This document shows positions 11,792 through 21,699 of a stretch of 64,000 nt of DNA, one piece after another. The notes beneath the pieces are model-generated. The model saw only the letters and a list, made by a program, of their open reading frames with translations. It did not search any database and was not told the DNA's origin. The position numbers and the translations under genes were made by a program. Source of the stretch: Adiantum capillus-veneris (taxonomy: Eukaryota > Streptophyta > Polypodiopsida > Polypodiales > Pteridaceae); contig CM043968.1 in NCBI GenBank assembly GCA_014529385.2, positions 29,857,013 to 29,921,012 of the forward strand, in the 5' to 3' direction. Positions within the stretch are counted from its first letter, which is position 1; every line of letters begins with the position of its first letter.

Positions 11792-13323
11792 TGTCATAAA
11801 ATCTAATATCTAACTATCCCAAATGATTCTCTTATATTGAACTGATTATTTAATGTGGGAAAATGAATGGGAACAAGAGTTAGAATATCGATACGTCCTA
11901 TTAGATCTATCTCAGCACGGGACCAAAAGGGAGAGAAGGCTACCTCTCATTAATGGTCCAAAAGGGAGTTGGTCTAACAAAGAGCAATGAGCAGATAATG
12001 GATCTTAAAAGACCTTAGGGTTAGCTTCATTAAAGACCTCCAAAGGTTAGTATTAAAAGTCCTTAGACCTAAGACCTTTAGGTACTTTAGACCTTAGGCA
12101 AGCTAGGCCTATGCTTGTTGAGGTGCTTGAGGTGCTTGTCGTGCTTGAGCTAACTAAGATGCTTGTCGTGCTTCATTACTAAGGTGCTTAAGGTGCTTGA
12201 GGTGCTTGATGACTAAGATGCTTAAGGAGCTTGAGGTTCTTGAAGTCAAAAAGGTGCCTACAAAGGAGGGGGTGAGCCCAAGAAGTAGGGGAGGAGAGAG
12301 AACACACATGCACCCTCTCAAGGGTCCCCCCTTCCACAAGAGGCATATAGGACACACGTCAAGCCCCTAGCAAGTTTTCCCTCATAATGTGCCTAAAACC
12401 TATTGGATGACCTTTAGAGAGGTCCAATGGGAATTTAGATTAATTGAATAATTATCCAAGCACTATTCAAGCCCTCTCTCTCAAAGGGGAAAGGAGGACA
12501 CTTGTCCAAATGCTACCTCTATTGCTAGCTATGACCAAGACCATTGATTGGCTAAGCTTGGCAAGGGCCAATGAGAGGCAAGCATGAGCTAGAAGGAGGG
12601 GTCAACCAAGGCTTGTAGGGGGCTTGCTTTTTGCATTCTCTCCCACACACACACACACTCACACTCTCTCACATGTGTTGAGCAAGAACTCCATCTCCTT
12701 CTCCAAGCTTGAGAAGTAGAGAACCTACACCAACACCTCTTGGTTATGGAATGCAAATCCAACCAAGAGTCAAGCTTCAGTGACATGCTCATCTCCTTTA
12801 CCATCTATAGTCTATGCTAAGCTAAGCTCTAAGAGTAATCTATGGTGAGGAAAGTACTTCTTTCTCGTATGATACTTCTTCTTCCTCTTCCCTTCCCTCA
12901 CTCCCTGCTAGCTCTCTCCACCTTTGAAGGTGTTTGAGGTCTTGGGATTGAGGCCGGGGACTAGTTAATGCTTTTGCAAATTAGTTACGGGCATAATTTT
13001 GGTGCATGAAGTTTACCATCTTCGTTGCATCAACAAGGTCTCAAGGAACACAAAGCATGTATTGTACCAAGTCTCTCTTCATGGGAGAATCTATAATACA
13101 AAAGCCTTTTGGAGGGGGGACTGGCTCCAAGTAAATCCGGTCCTCAACTGTTGTCAATTTCTCTAATTATCTCTCTCTTTCACAAGTATTGTTCGTGCCA
13201 AGCTAACTATGTATAATGTTCATTTTGCTACCTTTAATCAAGTACTCTCCTTATGCTCTTCAAGAATTCTCTTAAGAAAATGCTCACTATTGTTACTTTA
13301 ATTCCACTACCATCAATGTTATA
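11792..13323 (+). mobile_element. Solo LTR of the chromodomain Gypsy family (diverged)
   Basis: It begins TGTCATAAAATCTAATATCTA and ends TGTTATA, matching the LTR seen at 22067-23559 (TGTCATAATAATCA ... TGTTACA) along its length. Shared landmarks include the CCAAT-rich stretch, the ACACACAC/AGCAAGAA segment and AATCCGGTCCTCAACTGTTG near the end. No internal coding sequence lies on either side, so it is a solo LTR left by recombination. I could not find a clear 5-bp target duplication, and this copy is the most diverged of the five. Confidence 0.75.
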
Positions 13324-13339
13324 GACATATCCCATTACA

Positions 13340-13630
13340 TGCAGTGGATTGGTGCATTCCAAATCCACCAATTGGCCATTTTAAAGATGTTTTGAAAGGT
13401 GGGTGCATCCCCCAGATCCACCACTTGACCCATCTTAGGAAGATTTGGATTGATGGTTAAAACCAAGAGTTATCATTTGGCCATGTTTAGCATGTTTTCA
13501 AAGATTCTTTGATCCTCCATTTGGTCACTTTAAGGAACGTGTGGAGGGTGGATGAATCTTAGATCCAACCTTCGTCATTCTAAATATATTTGTGAAGAAA
13601 ATGTGTATCATAGGTCCACCACTTTGCCAG
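13340..13630 (+). repeat. 52-bp minisatellite, block 2
   Basis: It continues the block 1 unit on the other side of the solo LTR: GGTGCATTCCAAATCCACC near 13351, GGTGGGTGCATCC near 13400, and weaker units to about 13625. The AT microsatellite follows. Confidence 0.65.
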
Positions 13631-13685
13631 TTCTGATACAATTGGTCCAAACTAGCCTACAAGCTAGTTTTCCCACTCCACCTTT

Positions 13686-13688
<3 letters not shown>

Positions 13689-13755
<67 letters not shown>

Positions 13756-13777
13756 TAGAGAGAGAGAGAGAGAGAGA
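13689..13777. repeat. (AT)n then (AG)n compound microsatellite
   Basis: About 32 AT units run directly into about 12 AG units. The AT part is self-complementary and could form a cruciform. Frames across it (poly Ile-Tyr) are artefacts. Confidence 0.95.
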
Positions 13778-14084
13778 TAACTTGTCCCACTCCGCGCATA
13801 CATTGGGATATACATAGGGATATCAATGTCCATGAACTAACACATTCACACAAATCCAAAGGATCCCCAAGGGTAGAAGATCCAATTTAGAGACTATCCT
13901 TCAGTAAGTAAGGAAACATGCACACCCCCAATCTTGCTTATGTGTCACTTTGTCATTTGCTAAAATGTGTACCATTATTGGGTATTGGTTGTCTTTAATG
14001 CCTCAAGAGGATTCAAAACTAAATTTTTCAAGATAAAGCATGAAAATAAATTCCAAACAATATCAAACTTGGCATAATTTAGTT

Positions 14085-14334
14085 TGTCTTCTCACAAAAA
14101 ATTTTATGCAAGTTTCACATTTTAAAAATGTCTAGAGTGGCAAAATTCCCCCATAATCAATAATTTTCTTTAAAGTACCTCTAAATTAGCTCCTCTACCC
14201 TAGCAATTATTTCCTTTATTAGTGCATTTTGTTTTTGTCATCATCCAACCTCTCTTCCCACCTTTTAGAGAGCTTTTTTGAGTGACAAAAGACATTTTGG
14301 TTGCAATTCATGATTGTGGAAGTGAAAGTGGCGA

Positions 14335-14387
<53 letters not shown>

Positions 14388-14650
14388 AGAAAATGGATGA
14401 GAGAGACTGGCAGAGTTAGTGCAACTTTTCCAAAATTGACAAACTAAATACATGTGACATATATCTAGATTTCTCTATGTGTCGCACCCTACCTCCCTAT
14501 ATCTATGTATGAGTCACAATGCATGTCTGCCTTGTAAAGTTTTGTCTCTAAACCATTTATTTGAAGAAATTTAAAAAGGTAGTTGTGGTTGACTGGATCT
14601 CTCTATGGTTTTGTATGTAGGCCAAGATAGTTGAGTTGATGATCCAAATA
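14085..14650 (+). repeat. Dispersed repeat D, copy 1
   Basis: The segment runs from TGTCTAGAGTGGCAAAATTCCCC to GGCCAAGATAGTTGAGTTGATGATCC. It recurs at about 14828-15445 and 31727-32410, sharing TTGCAATTCATGATT, GTATGAGTC..CAATGCATGTCT and the CTAGCAATT phrase. It holds no open frame of note. An (AG)n run at 14335-14382 sits inside it; the other copies have only a short AG run at this place. The family is unknown to me. Confidence 0.7.
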
Positions 14651-14827
14651 ACTTCTCATTACTTTCTTGCAAGGGGGAAGAGAGAGAAAGAGAGAGAGAC
14701 AGAGAGAGAGAGAGTCATGCGACCTAACGACATTATATCACAATGTTTGTATTTACTTTGCTACAAATAATAGATAAGGGTCTCCATGTTTTGTGTCAAT
14801 TTTTTTGCTTGAGAATGGTCGTGCTGG

Positions 14828-15445
14828 CAATGTCAAGATAATTAGAAATACATACAAATACCTCAAGACAATGTAAAGGATGTCTAGATTTGCAAAATTC
14901 CCCGAAATTACTAATTTTTATTAAAGTGCCTTTAAACTGGCTCCTCTACCCTAGCAATTCTCTCTTTTCTTGAGTGCATGTAAAGGATGTTTGGATTTCC
15001 AAAATCCCCCCCAAAATTGATAAGTTCTTTGCCTCTAAATTGGCTTCTCTATCGTAGCAATTCTCTCTTTTCTTGAGTGCATTTTTTTTTCCTTTGTAAC
15101 ATCGTCCAACCTCTCTTCATGCCTTTTGGAGAGCTTTTTTTACTGACAGAATCCATTTTGGCTGCAATTCATGATTACTGCAAAAGTGGCAAGTCAAGTG
15201 GGAGAGAGAGAGGGTAGAAAATGGATGAGAGAGTGTGGTAGATTTTGTGCAGCTTTGCCAAAATTAACAAATTTGGTATTGAATACATTTGACATACAGT
15301 TAGATTTCTTTATTTGTCTCACCCTACCTTCCTATGTCTATGTATGAGTCGCAATGCATGTCTATCTTGTAAAGGTTGTTTTTCCAAATCGTTTATCTTA
15401 AAGAAATTTAAGATGGTGGTTGTGGTTAACGTGATTTCTCTACAC
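14828..15445 (+). repeat. Dispersed repeat D, copy 2
   Basis: Colinear with copy 1 and closer to the copy at 31727-32410. It contains a short inner duplication of the TGTAAAGGATGT..GGATTTCCAAAATCCCC unit. Similarity ends near 15445, where the GAPDH-like codons begin. Confidence 0.7.
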
Positions 15446-15561
15446 TTGATTGTTGGTGCCAAGAAGGATGTGCTCATTACTACCCCTGGTAAGGGTGCCA
15501 TCCCCACCTACATGGGCAAGCTGACCGAGGAGATGATCATTGCGAATAGGAGGTGCAATTG
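15446..15561 (+). pseudogene. Fragment resembling glyceraldehyde-3-phosphate dehydrogenase
   Basis: The plus-strand frame ending at 15562 reads VGAKKDVLITTPGKGAIPTY, very like the segment of plastid-type GAPDH just before the catalytic-cysteine loop (known pattern GAKKVLITAPGKGDIPTY). The following IIANRRCN is a weak echo of IISNASCTTN, with the catalytic context lost, and a stop follows directly. Base composition is more GC-rich than the neighbours. Only about 38 codons are present and no flanking exon was found. I read it as a captured exon scrap next to dispersed repeat D. Chance similarity of so short a piece remains possible. Confidence 0.4.
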
Positions 15562-16139
15562 ATGCCTATACGGGAGCCTCTTCAATGAGTTGACCTATTA
15601 AATGATTGTTCACACAAAATCAATATGTTCATAATATTATTGGCCAAAGCTCATTATTACAGGACTAGACGTTGCCCTGGCTACCATTGGATGAGGTCGA
15701 AGGTAAGACCTTTCCTAAATACATATGCTTGTGTGACATGGATATATCTGAGAGAACCGTGAGTGTTAAATCCACTGAGATTTGCCATGATGTATCCGGA
15801 ACCATGAGTGCTAAATCCAATAAGAACCGCCACATTGTATCCAAGAGAACCCACCACCAAGTACTTATCATATTTGCGCCAGTTTGGCTGTGAACGGGGG
15901 CGATTGTTGGGGTGAGCCCAGCTTGGGCGGCCAAGATAAAATATGTGAGCACATGTAATGCCTATAGAAGCCTTAAACAATCTAAATGAAAGTCTCCCTT
16001 TTCATGTACAACATGCTCTCTTATCCCCTTATCTGTTTCTCTCCTCTCTTGCCTGCTCACTCTCTCCATAACCATGTCCATCCGTGAGTCTATACGCTTT
16101 TGTACCCAACATTGGCCAATATAAACAAGATATGGAAAG

Positions 16140-16275
16140 GAGGATGCATCTTAAATTCACCAGCTAGCCAATCTAAAAAAGATGAAGAGGATAGGTGCAT
16201 CCGAGATCCACCACTTGCCTATTTGAAAAAGATTTGAAATGTGGGTGCATTCGAGATGCACCATTGCATCATTTC
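16140..16275 (+). repeat. 52-bp minisatellite, block 3
   Basis: Three units with GGATGCATCTTAAATTCACC, GGTGCATCCGAGATCCACC and GGGTGCATTCGAGATGCACC at about 51-bp steps. This is the same family as the blocks near 11.5 and 13.4 kb. Confidence 0.65.
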
Positions 16276-16289
16276 AATTCAAATTTGAA

Positions 16290-17640
16290 TTATCGTGCCC
16301 GTTTATCCTACTCATTTTCATCAAAAAAAAGAAAAATCAGGCTGAAATTTCAAGAGTTGTTTTTAACGACTTTGGGATCCAAAAGTTCATTATTTTCGGA
16401 AGATTTCACTATGTTGCATTACAAGATGGAAGCTCAGAGTAAACTGAAGTGAAAAATGAGTCTCCTTTGCTTGAATGTCTAATAGAGCAACCTAAAGTTT
16501 TGACGATGATTCAAATGTTTTTGAGTGGTTTAACATGATACAAGAAGTACTCAACTTGAAGCATTTCACTGATTTGATGTTTTTGCAATCAAATCTTGAT
16601 GCGGATGTTGTAATTTAGGTTTTTTTTTGCTTCTCTTGGATATTGAATCCGATTTTGGTGAAGACAAATGGAGAAAAGCAGTGTGATGTTTTGGATGTGT
16701 TCTTTTTGCTACATTCGTAGACTTTGATGAGCAGAATGTGTGAAAGGAGTTGTGTATAATTTTGACCAAAAAAAAAAGACTTTGCAATTCAAAGCTAATT
16801 CTTACTGATTGTCGGAGGGATTTTCTATAATAAAAACATTGGCTTGTACATCATCTAGAGGTTCAAACGTTAATTAGATTTACAAGCATGGTCCTGGGGA
16901 CCCACCTTCTTCGTTTTGCAGCACTGCCTGGGATTGCCGCTTTTTGCAAGGTTAGCATGTGGTTAGGCTAGCTATCCATCAATCCATCTTTGTTGGTCCT
17001 TGATGTGCGACGATTTCTCCCTAGTGGCTGTTACCTCAAGCTTGTTGTCTACATATGTTGAATTTGGTGGAGCGCGTTAAGATTTAACTTCCCTGGCATA
17101 AAGCTTCTTGGGATGCATTTTCATATAAATCTAGTTGTTTGACAGTAAGGAAGAGACGAGAATTTGTAACACAATGGTAGCAACTACAACACTTGATTAT
17201 ATATGCGCAGAGGAAAAGCTCTTGTATAGACATAAAACGACAGAGAATAGCAACTACAAGACTTTGTTGTGGCCTGTCACCAATTAACTTTCCAAGCAAT
17301 AGCTTGCATGCATGCAAATGTCAAGATCCTACTACATTCACTGCAAATAAAAAATGCAGCAACACTCGGATCTTCTCATAAGCCTGGAAAGCACAGGTAC
17401 TCATCAGAGATGGTGACCTCAAGAAAAGCAAGCGCCGCTGTCAAGTGGGTACAAATTAGAGATTAAGTCAATCCTACAAACAGATAAACAACATTTGAAA
17501 TGCGATATAAACGTAGTGATATCAAAGTAGTGTTATTGACCATTCACCTGTCATATCCTATCAAAAAGCTTGCTACGCCCTGTGTGCTCTTCCTTGCCAT
17601 CGTCGACCAAAACATAATACTTCAAATGTAACTGTATAGT
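16290..17640. other. No recognised gene; probable 3' flank of the F-box gene
   Basis: Only short frames with no domain. The part near 17.1-17.64 kb lies just downstream of the minus-strand F-box gene and may contain its 3' untranslated region, but I could not fix a polyadenylation site. Confidence 0.4.
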
Positions 17641-17648
17641 TTACCATA

Positions 17649-19289
17649 TTAGATTGGACGAAGCCACAATAGGGGCACGTAATACGGTTGTGGATGGAAG
17701 CCGATTGTGAAAGCTGATGGGCAACCTGGCAATGAGGACCACATTTTGGATGCAACATTATATACCAGCATGGTGGCACCGCCAGGAAGGACAAGGTAGA
17801 TAGTCTGGTCCCCGTCGGTTGTTACACAAAAATCAGTGCCGTCAGAGCCTGCAATGGCATCCTCCAAAAGATTTTGAGGTACCACAGAGACAGGCCATCC
17901 CCACTTATCGGAATCATCAAAACCTGGAGCATCAAGCTCCCAAATGGCCACCAGCCCATGGATAACCCAAGGAAATCGGCCAGACATGGTGACATCTGCC
18001 TTCATCCTTGCCACAACAAACATTGTATCATTGCAATATACAAGTGCAGGAAGACGCGAAAAGGGCTGCTGCCGCTGGTCCATGTTGCTGGGGCCACTTG
18101 TCTCCACTTTAGAAACAGATCCTCTTTCCATGTCATACAAGGCTACATGTTTTGCATCTTTGGTGAGATAATGCAACAGACCAGATGGAGTGACACTACA
18201 TTCCTGACGACAAAGGCCATCTGTCACCTCAAAAAAATCCATCAGGGTCCATCCGTCCGATGAAGAGTCATACATCCAGAGGTATGAACTTGCAACAAAA
18301 ACTTTGTAGCAACCCTGTGCGTGGTCAGCCCACATGGTGCAAGCTATAGTGCTGCAAAAATTCTCCCCCTTCAATCTGCTGACTTGGGGACCAGGGGGAA
18401 GCCTTCTCCACCTCTGGGTGATAGGATTACCTACCAGAAGATGGACGCCCTCTTCCCAGCATCCTGAACCTGTCTCAAAGCTGAAACAGAAAAGCCCAGC
18501 TGCTGCTGCTCGAAGGCAAAAATTGGGTAAGGGGATTGGGTTTGAAAACCAATGATCTCTGTCAAAGATTGCCAAGCAGGAAGAGTGGTTCGAAGAAGAC
18601 GTCTGAATGACCAAGCGAGGGCAATCAAAATCCGGATTCTGCATGACACGACAAAGATGAAGTGGGGACGAAAGAGTTTGGTGCCACAACCGGCACACTG
18701 CACGTGCACGAAAGACATCTGGGAGTGGGAGGTGAGGCAGCACCATAGAGAAAAGGAGCAGACCATGGGGAAGAGATACAGCATCCGGTGGAATCTGCCC
18801 AAACTGGGCGGGAGGGGCCAGATTCCACCCATTGCCCTGTATCCCCTGCCTGCGGTGCTGCGTGTTTGAATAGCCGTCAAAACAGGTGCGCCTCCGGGTC
18901 TTGGCAGCCTCGACAAGACGGGGACCCAACACCCAGTTCTGGCTGGGCCCGAAGATAGGGTTGTGCGGCAAATCCCGCAGAGCTGGTAAGAAGGGTTTAA
19001 GCTCAGGACCAGCGATGGCACAGCGGCAAGGGTTTTCTGAGTGCCGGTCAATGCAGGGGGACATGCGCGGGCTAGGGCAGCAAAGGAGATCTGCCAGGGA
19101 GATGGGCTTGCCCCAGTAGTGCAACCAGAGTTGTCGCAGGACGGAGGGGTGCAGGAATCGTTCGGCCTTGGCCTTCATCCCCGTCACGGTGTCTCGTATC
19201 GGCCGATAATAATCCATGCCCTGCTCCATCTGGACCGGCAATTGCAGATCAAAATCCATGTCCTCCTCCTCCTCCTCCCCCTCCTCCAT
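17649..19289 (-). CDS. F-box protein with a probable C-terminal beta-propeller (kelch-like)
   Basis: An intact single-exon frame of 546 residues, the only convincing host gene here. The N-terminus is very acidic (MEEGEEEEEDMDFD). An F-box lies at about residues 174-210 (PHGLLLFSMVLPHLPLPDVFRARAVCRLWH), the motif that docks substrate adaptors onto SKP1 in SCF ubiquitin ligases. The rest (about 230-540) shows spaced aromatic and glycine motifs such as GNPITQRWRRLPPGP, YDSSSDGWTLMDFF and YNVASKMWSSLPG. These are typical of F-box/kelch-associated propellers that bind the substrate. The ATG lies in a good context (GCGATGG). The 170-residue stretch before the F-box is unusually long and has no domain I recognise. 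GC content is clearly above the flanks. The substrate cannot be named. Large antisense frames across the gene are shadows. Confidence 0.85.
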   Translation of the reverse strand: MEEGEEEEEDMDFDLQLPVQMEQGMDYYRPIRDTVTGMKAKAERFLHPSVLRQLWLHYWGKPISLADLLCCPSPRMSPCIDRHSENPCRCAIAGPELKPFLPALRDLPHNPIFGPSQNWVLGPRLVEAAKTRRRTCFDGYSNTQHRRQGIQGNGWNLAPPAQFGQIPPDAVSLPHGLLLFSMVLPHLPLPDVFRARAVCRLWHQTLSSPLHLCRVMQNPDFDCPRLVIQTSSSNHSSCLAIFDRDHWFSNPIPLPNFCLRAAAAGLFCFSFETGSGCWEEGVHLLVGNPITQRWRRLPPGPQVSRLKGENFCSTIACTMWADHAQGCYKVFVASSYLWMYDSSSDGWTLMDFFEVTDGLCRQECSVTPSGLLHYLTKDAKHVALYDMERGSVSKVETSGPSNMDQRQQPFSRLPALVYCNDTMFVVARMKADVTMSGRFPWVIHGLVAIWELDAPGFDDSDKWGWPVSVVPQNLLEDAIAGSDGTDFCVTTDGDQTIYLVLPGGATMLVYNVASKMWSSLPGCPSAFTIGFHPQPYYVPLLWLRPI

Positions 19290-19450
19290 CGCTTCCAGAT
19301 CCTGCAGCCTTGACCGATTACCCTAATTCAATTCGTCTTCCTTGCCGCTGTCTTCTTTAGCTTGTTAGATTAGAGAGCTTCCACGCGGTGTGTTCCTCCA
19401 GAAATAGCGAACGTTTCTTTTGAATTAATCTTGCTTGGTAAGGTAAAAGC

Positions 19451-19620
19451 AATACTAACCTTTGTGTGGACTACTCACAGTAATATGCGTTGGAAATAAC
19501 TTATTTTTCAAAACACTTTTAACATACTCACACGGTGCCATTTAAATCAATTATTTTGTGGCACACAAAGGTTAGTATTAGTTATTGGCATTACAATATG
19601 CCACTGACGTGGCATATTGC
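19451..19620. promoter_or_regulatory. Inverted repeat and TGACGTGGC motif upstream of the F-box gene
   Basis: AATACTAACCTTTGTGTG at 19451-19468 is the exact reverse complement of CACACAAAGGTTAGTATT at 19562-19579. A second hairpin, AATATGCCAC-TGAC-GTGGCATATT, follows near 19597-19620. Its loop and right arm spell TGACGTGGC, an ACGT-core site of the type bound by plant bZIP factors. It lies about 320 bp upstream of the F-box ATG. A regulatory role is inferred; the motif also occurs in the duplicated copy near 20.74 kb, away from the gene. Confidence 0.4.
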
Positions 19621-19723
19621 AAAGTTGGAGGGCGACGCGACGGGGAGAGCAGCGCAGTTGCTGTCTCGTCGACACACAGCACAAACAACAACACACCGCA
19701 CGTTGGCGCGTTCGACAGACAAC

Positions 19724-19773
<50 letters not shown>

Positions 19774-19834
19774 CACACACAGAGAGAGAGAGAGGGGGGA
19801 CCTCCTCTAGGCTGTAGCCATCGCTTCTTGTCAG

Positions 19835-19870
<36 letters not shown>

Positions 19871-20052
19871 CGCTGCAGAACAGGGGGGGGGGGGGGATAT
19901 TTTGGGGGCGGTTAGTTCCACCTTGCTATTTTTTTTTCAAATAGAAACTTTGTCACCATTCAATTCTACAAATTGAAAGAGAATTTATCACTGGGAGCAT
20001 TGCTTTGGATTCCACACGAAAACAACTCCACGATTTGGATGTTCTACTACTC
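19560..20052 (+). repeat. Direct duplication, copy 1, with AG and G-run microsatellites
   Basis: It begins GGCACACAAAGGTTAGTATTAG and ends TTTGGATGTTCTACTACT. The same order recurs at 20684-21186: bZIP-like hairpin, GACACACAGCACAAACA, (AG)n, GGCTGTAGCCATCGCTTCTTGTCA, (AG)n, a long G run (19883-19896 here), ATATTTTGGGGG, then AATTGAAAGAGAATTTATCACTGGGAGCATTGC split over two phrases. Frames across it (poly Arg-Glu or Ser-Leu) are artefacts. Confidence 0.85.
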
Positions 20053-20556
20053 AGGACACTGAAAATGTCGGGGCAAAATCTCACGATATGCTGCAAAATG
20101 CTGAGGTTGGAAGGATGCAGCGTGTAGCTCAAGAGGTCGCCAAGCCAAGAAACAAATCTTGAGTGTTTTTGCTTAGTACGCAATAAACGCTACAGGCTTT
20201 CATGTCTCGAAGTGTAAAAAATTTGGGTCCCATTTTTAGGACTCACCACCCCAACAAAAGAACAAGTCGGCGATTCCATTCGAACACGCTCCCTAGCCAA
20301 CCGTTAAACGATGCATAAGCTCATCTACACCAAGAATACGCTCAAGGGTGTACACTTACTGGAGCGTAAATGGGATGATTTATTGGCAGCATGACAGGCC
20401 GTCTGCAGGGACCCGTCCGCTTATCGAGGCTTTTACCCTAGGCCTTTCTAATATCAACACTGTGTTCTATTACTTACCGCATACATATTGCTTGCGGCGG
20501 TGGCGCACTAGGGACAAAGGGAGAGAGGCAGAGAGAGACGCGTGGGCGCAGCGCAC

Positions 20557-20559
<3 letters not shown>

Positions 20560-20613
<54 letters not shown>
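20560..20613. repeat. (AG)n microsatellite
   Basis: About 27 AG units in the spacer between the two copies of the direct duplication. Confidence 0.9.
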
Positions 20614-20616
<3 letters not shown>

Positions 20617-20683
20617 ATCAAAGGTATCTTCTCAACATTCCATAGAATTCGTCTTTTTTCAAAATCAAGCACACATATTTTAT

Positions 20684-20852
20684 GGCACACAAAGGTTAGT
20701 ATTAGTTAGTATTAGTTATTGGCATTACAATGTGCCACTGACGTGGCATATTGCAAAGTTGGAGGGCAACGCAACGGGGAGAGCAGCGCACTTGTTGTCG
20801 TCGACACACAGCACAAACAGCAACACGCCGCGCGCGTTCGACAGACGCGTTC

Positions 20853-20914
<62 letters not shown>

Positions 20915-20949
20915 CTCCTCCAGGCTGCAGCCATCGCTTCTTGTCACAG

Positions 20950-21003
<54 letters not shown>

Positions 21004-21186
21004 CGTTGCAGAAGGGGGGGGGGGGGGGGGATATTTTGGGGGACGGTTAGTTCCACCTTACTATTTTTTTTTCAAATAGAAACTTTGTCACCATTCAATT
21101 CTACAAATTGAAAGAGAATTTATCACTGGGAGCATTGCCTTGGATTCCACACGAAAACAACTCCACGATTTGGATGTTCTACTACT
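20684..21186 (+). repeat. Direct duplication, copy 2
   Basis: Colinear with 19560-20052. Differences are mainly in microsatellite length (longer AG runs; G run of about 17 at 21014-21030) plus an extra GTTAGTATTA near the start. The flanks do not match, so this is a duplication of about 500 bp at a distance of about 1.1 kb, not a simple tandem. Confidence 0.85.
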
Positions 21187-21384
21187 TGGTTGGACGGAAA
21201 TAAATTCCACAAATAACAAGAAGCTTCCCCAACCACCACCCCCCCAAAAAAAAAAAAACCCTTAGCTCTGCCCCTCCGCTCGCATGTTGCCTCTGCCCTC
21301 ACCGTTAGAGCTTGCGCTCGTCCTCGCCTCCTCCCACACTGCCAATTTCTTGTGACAGACAGAAAGAGCTCCCTCAACTGCCCT

Positions 21385-21385
<1 letters not shown>

Positions 21386-21431
<46 letters not shown>

Positions 21432-21483
21432 CTTGCTAGTGTTGCTTGGTCGGCTTCCAGAGAGAGAGGGTGCTGCCCCCAAA

Positions 21484-21523
<40 letters not shown>
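21386..21523. repeat. Two (AG)n runs next to the Gypsy 3' end
   Basis: AG runs at 21386-21429 and 21486-21522, separated by a short unique piece. Gypsy-derived sequence starts about 170 bp further on. Confidence 0.9.
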
Positions 21524-21525
<2 letters not shown>

Positions 21526-21699
21526 AATGAAATGTTATACAAACGTCTTCAAAAGGCCAAAATGACCTATGAGACCAAAGCGTTACAATGTGGTGGATCT
21601 GATACAAAGTCAGAGTAACAAAATGAAATGACAAAATGATAAAATAAAAATACTATGGGATCCTAAATTGGTAGGTGTGAACTAAGTGGCTAGCTGAAA

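Noticed and set aside
13552-13859. Frames with poly Tyr-Ile
   Set aside because: Translation of the (AT)n microsatellite.
18431-19051. 206-residue antisense frame and several plus-strand frames across the F-box gene
   Set aside because: Shadows of the GC-rich F-box coding sequence; no domain.
19535-21542. Many long frames of Arg-Glu or Ser-Leu repeats on both strands
   Set aside because: They are translations of (AG)n/(CT)n tracts open in every frame; no conserved flanking domain.
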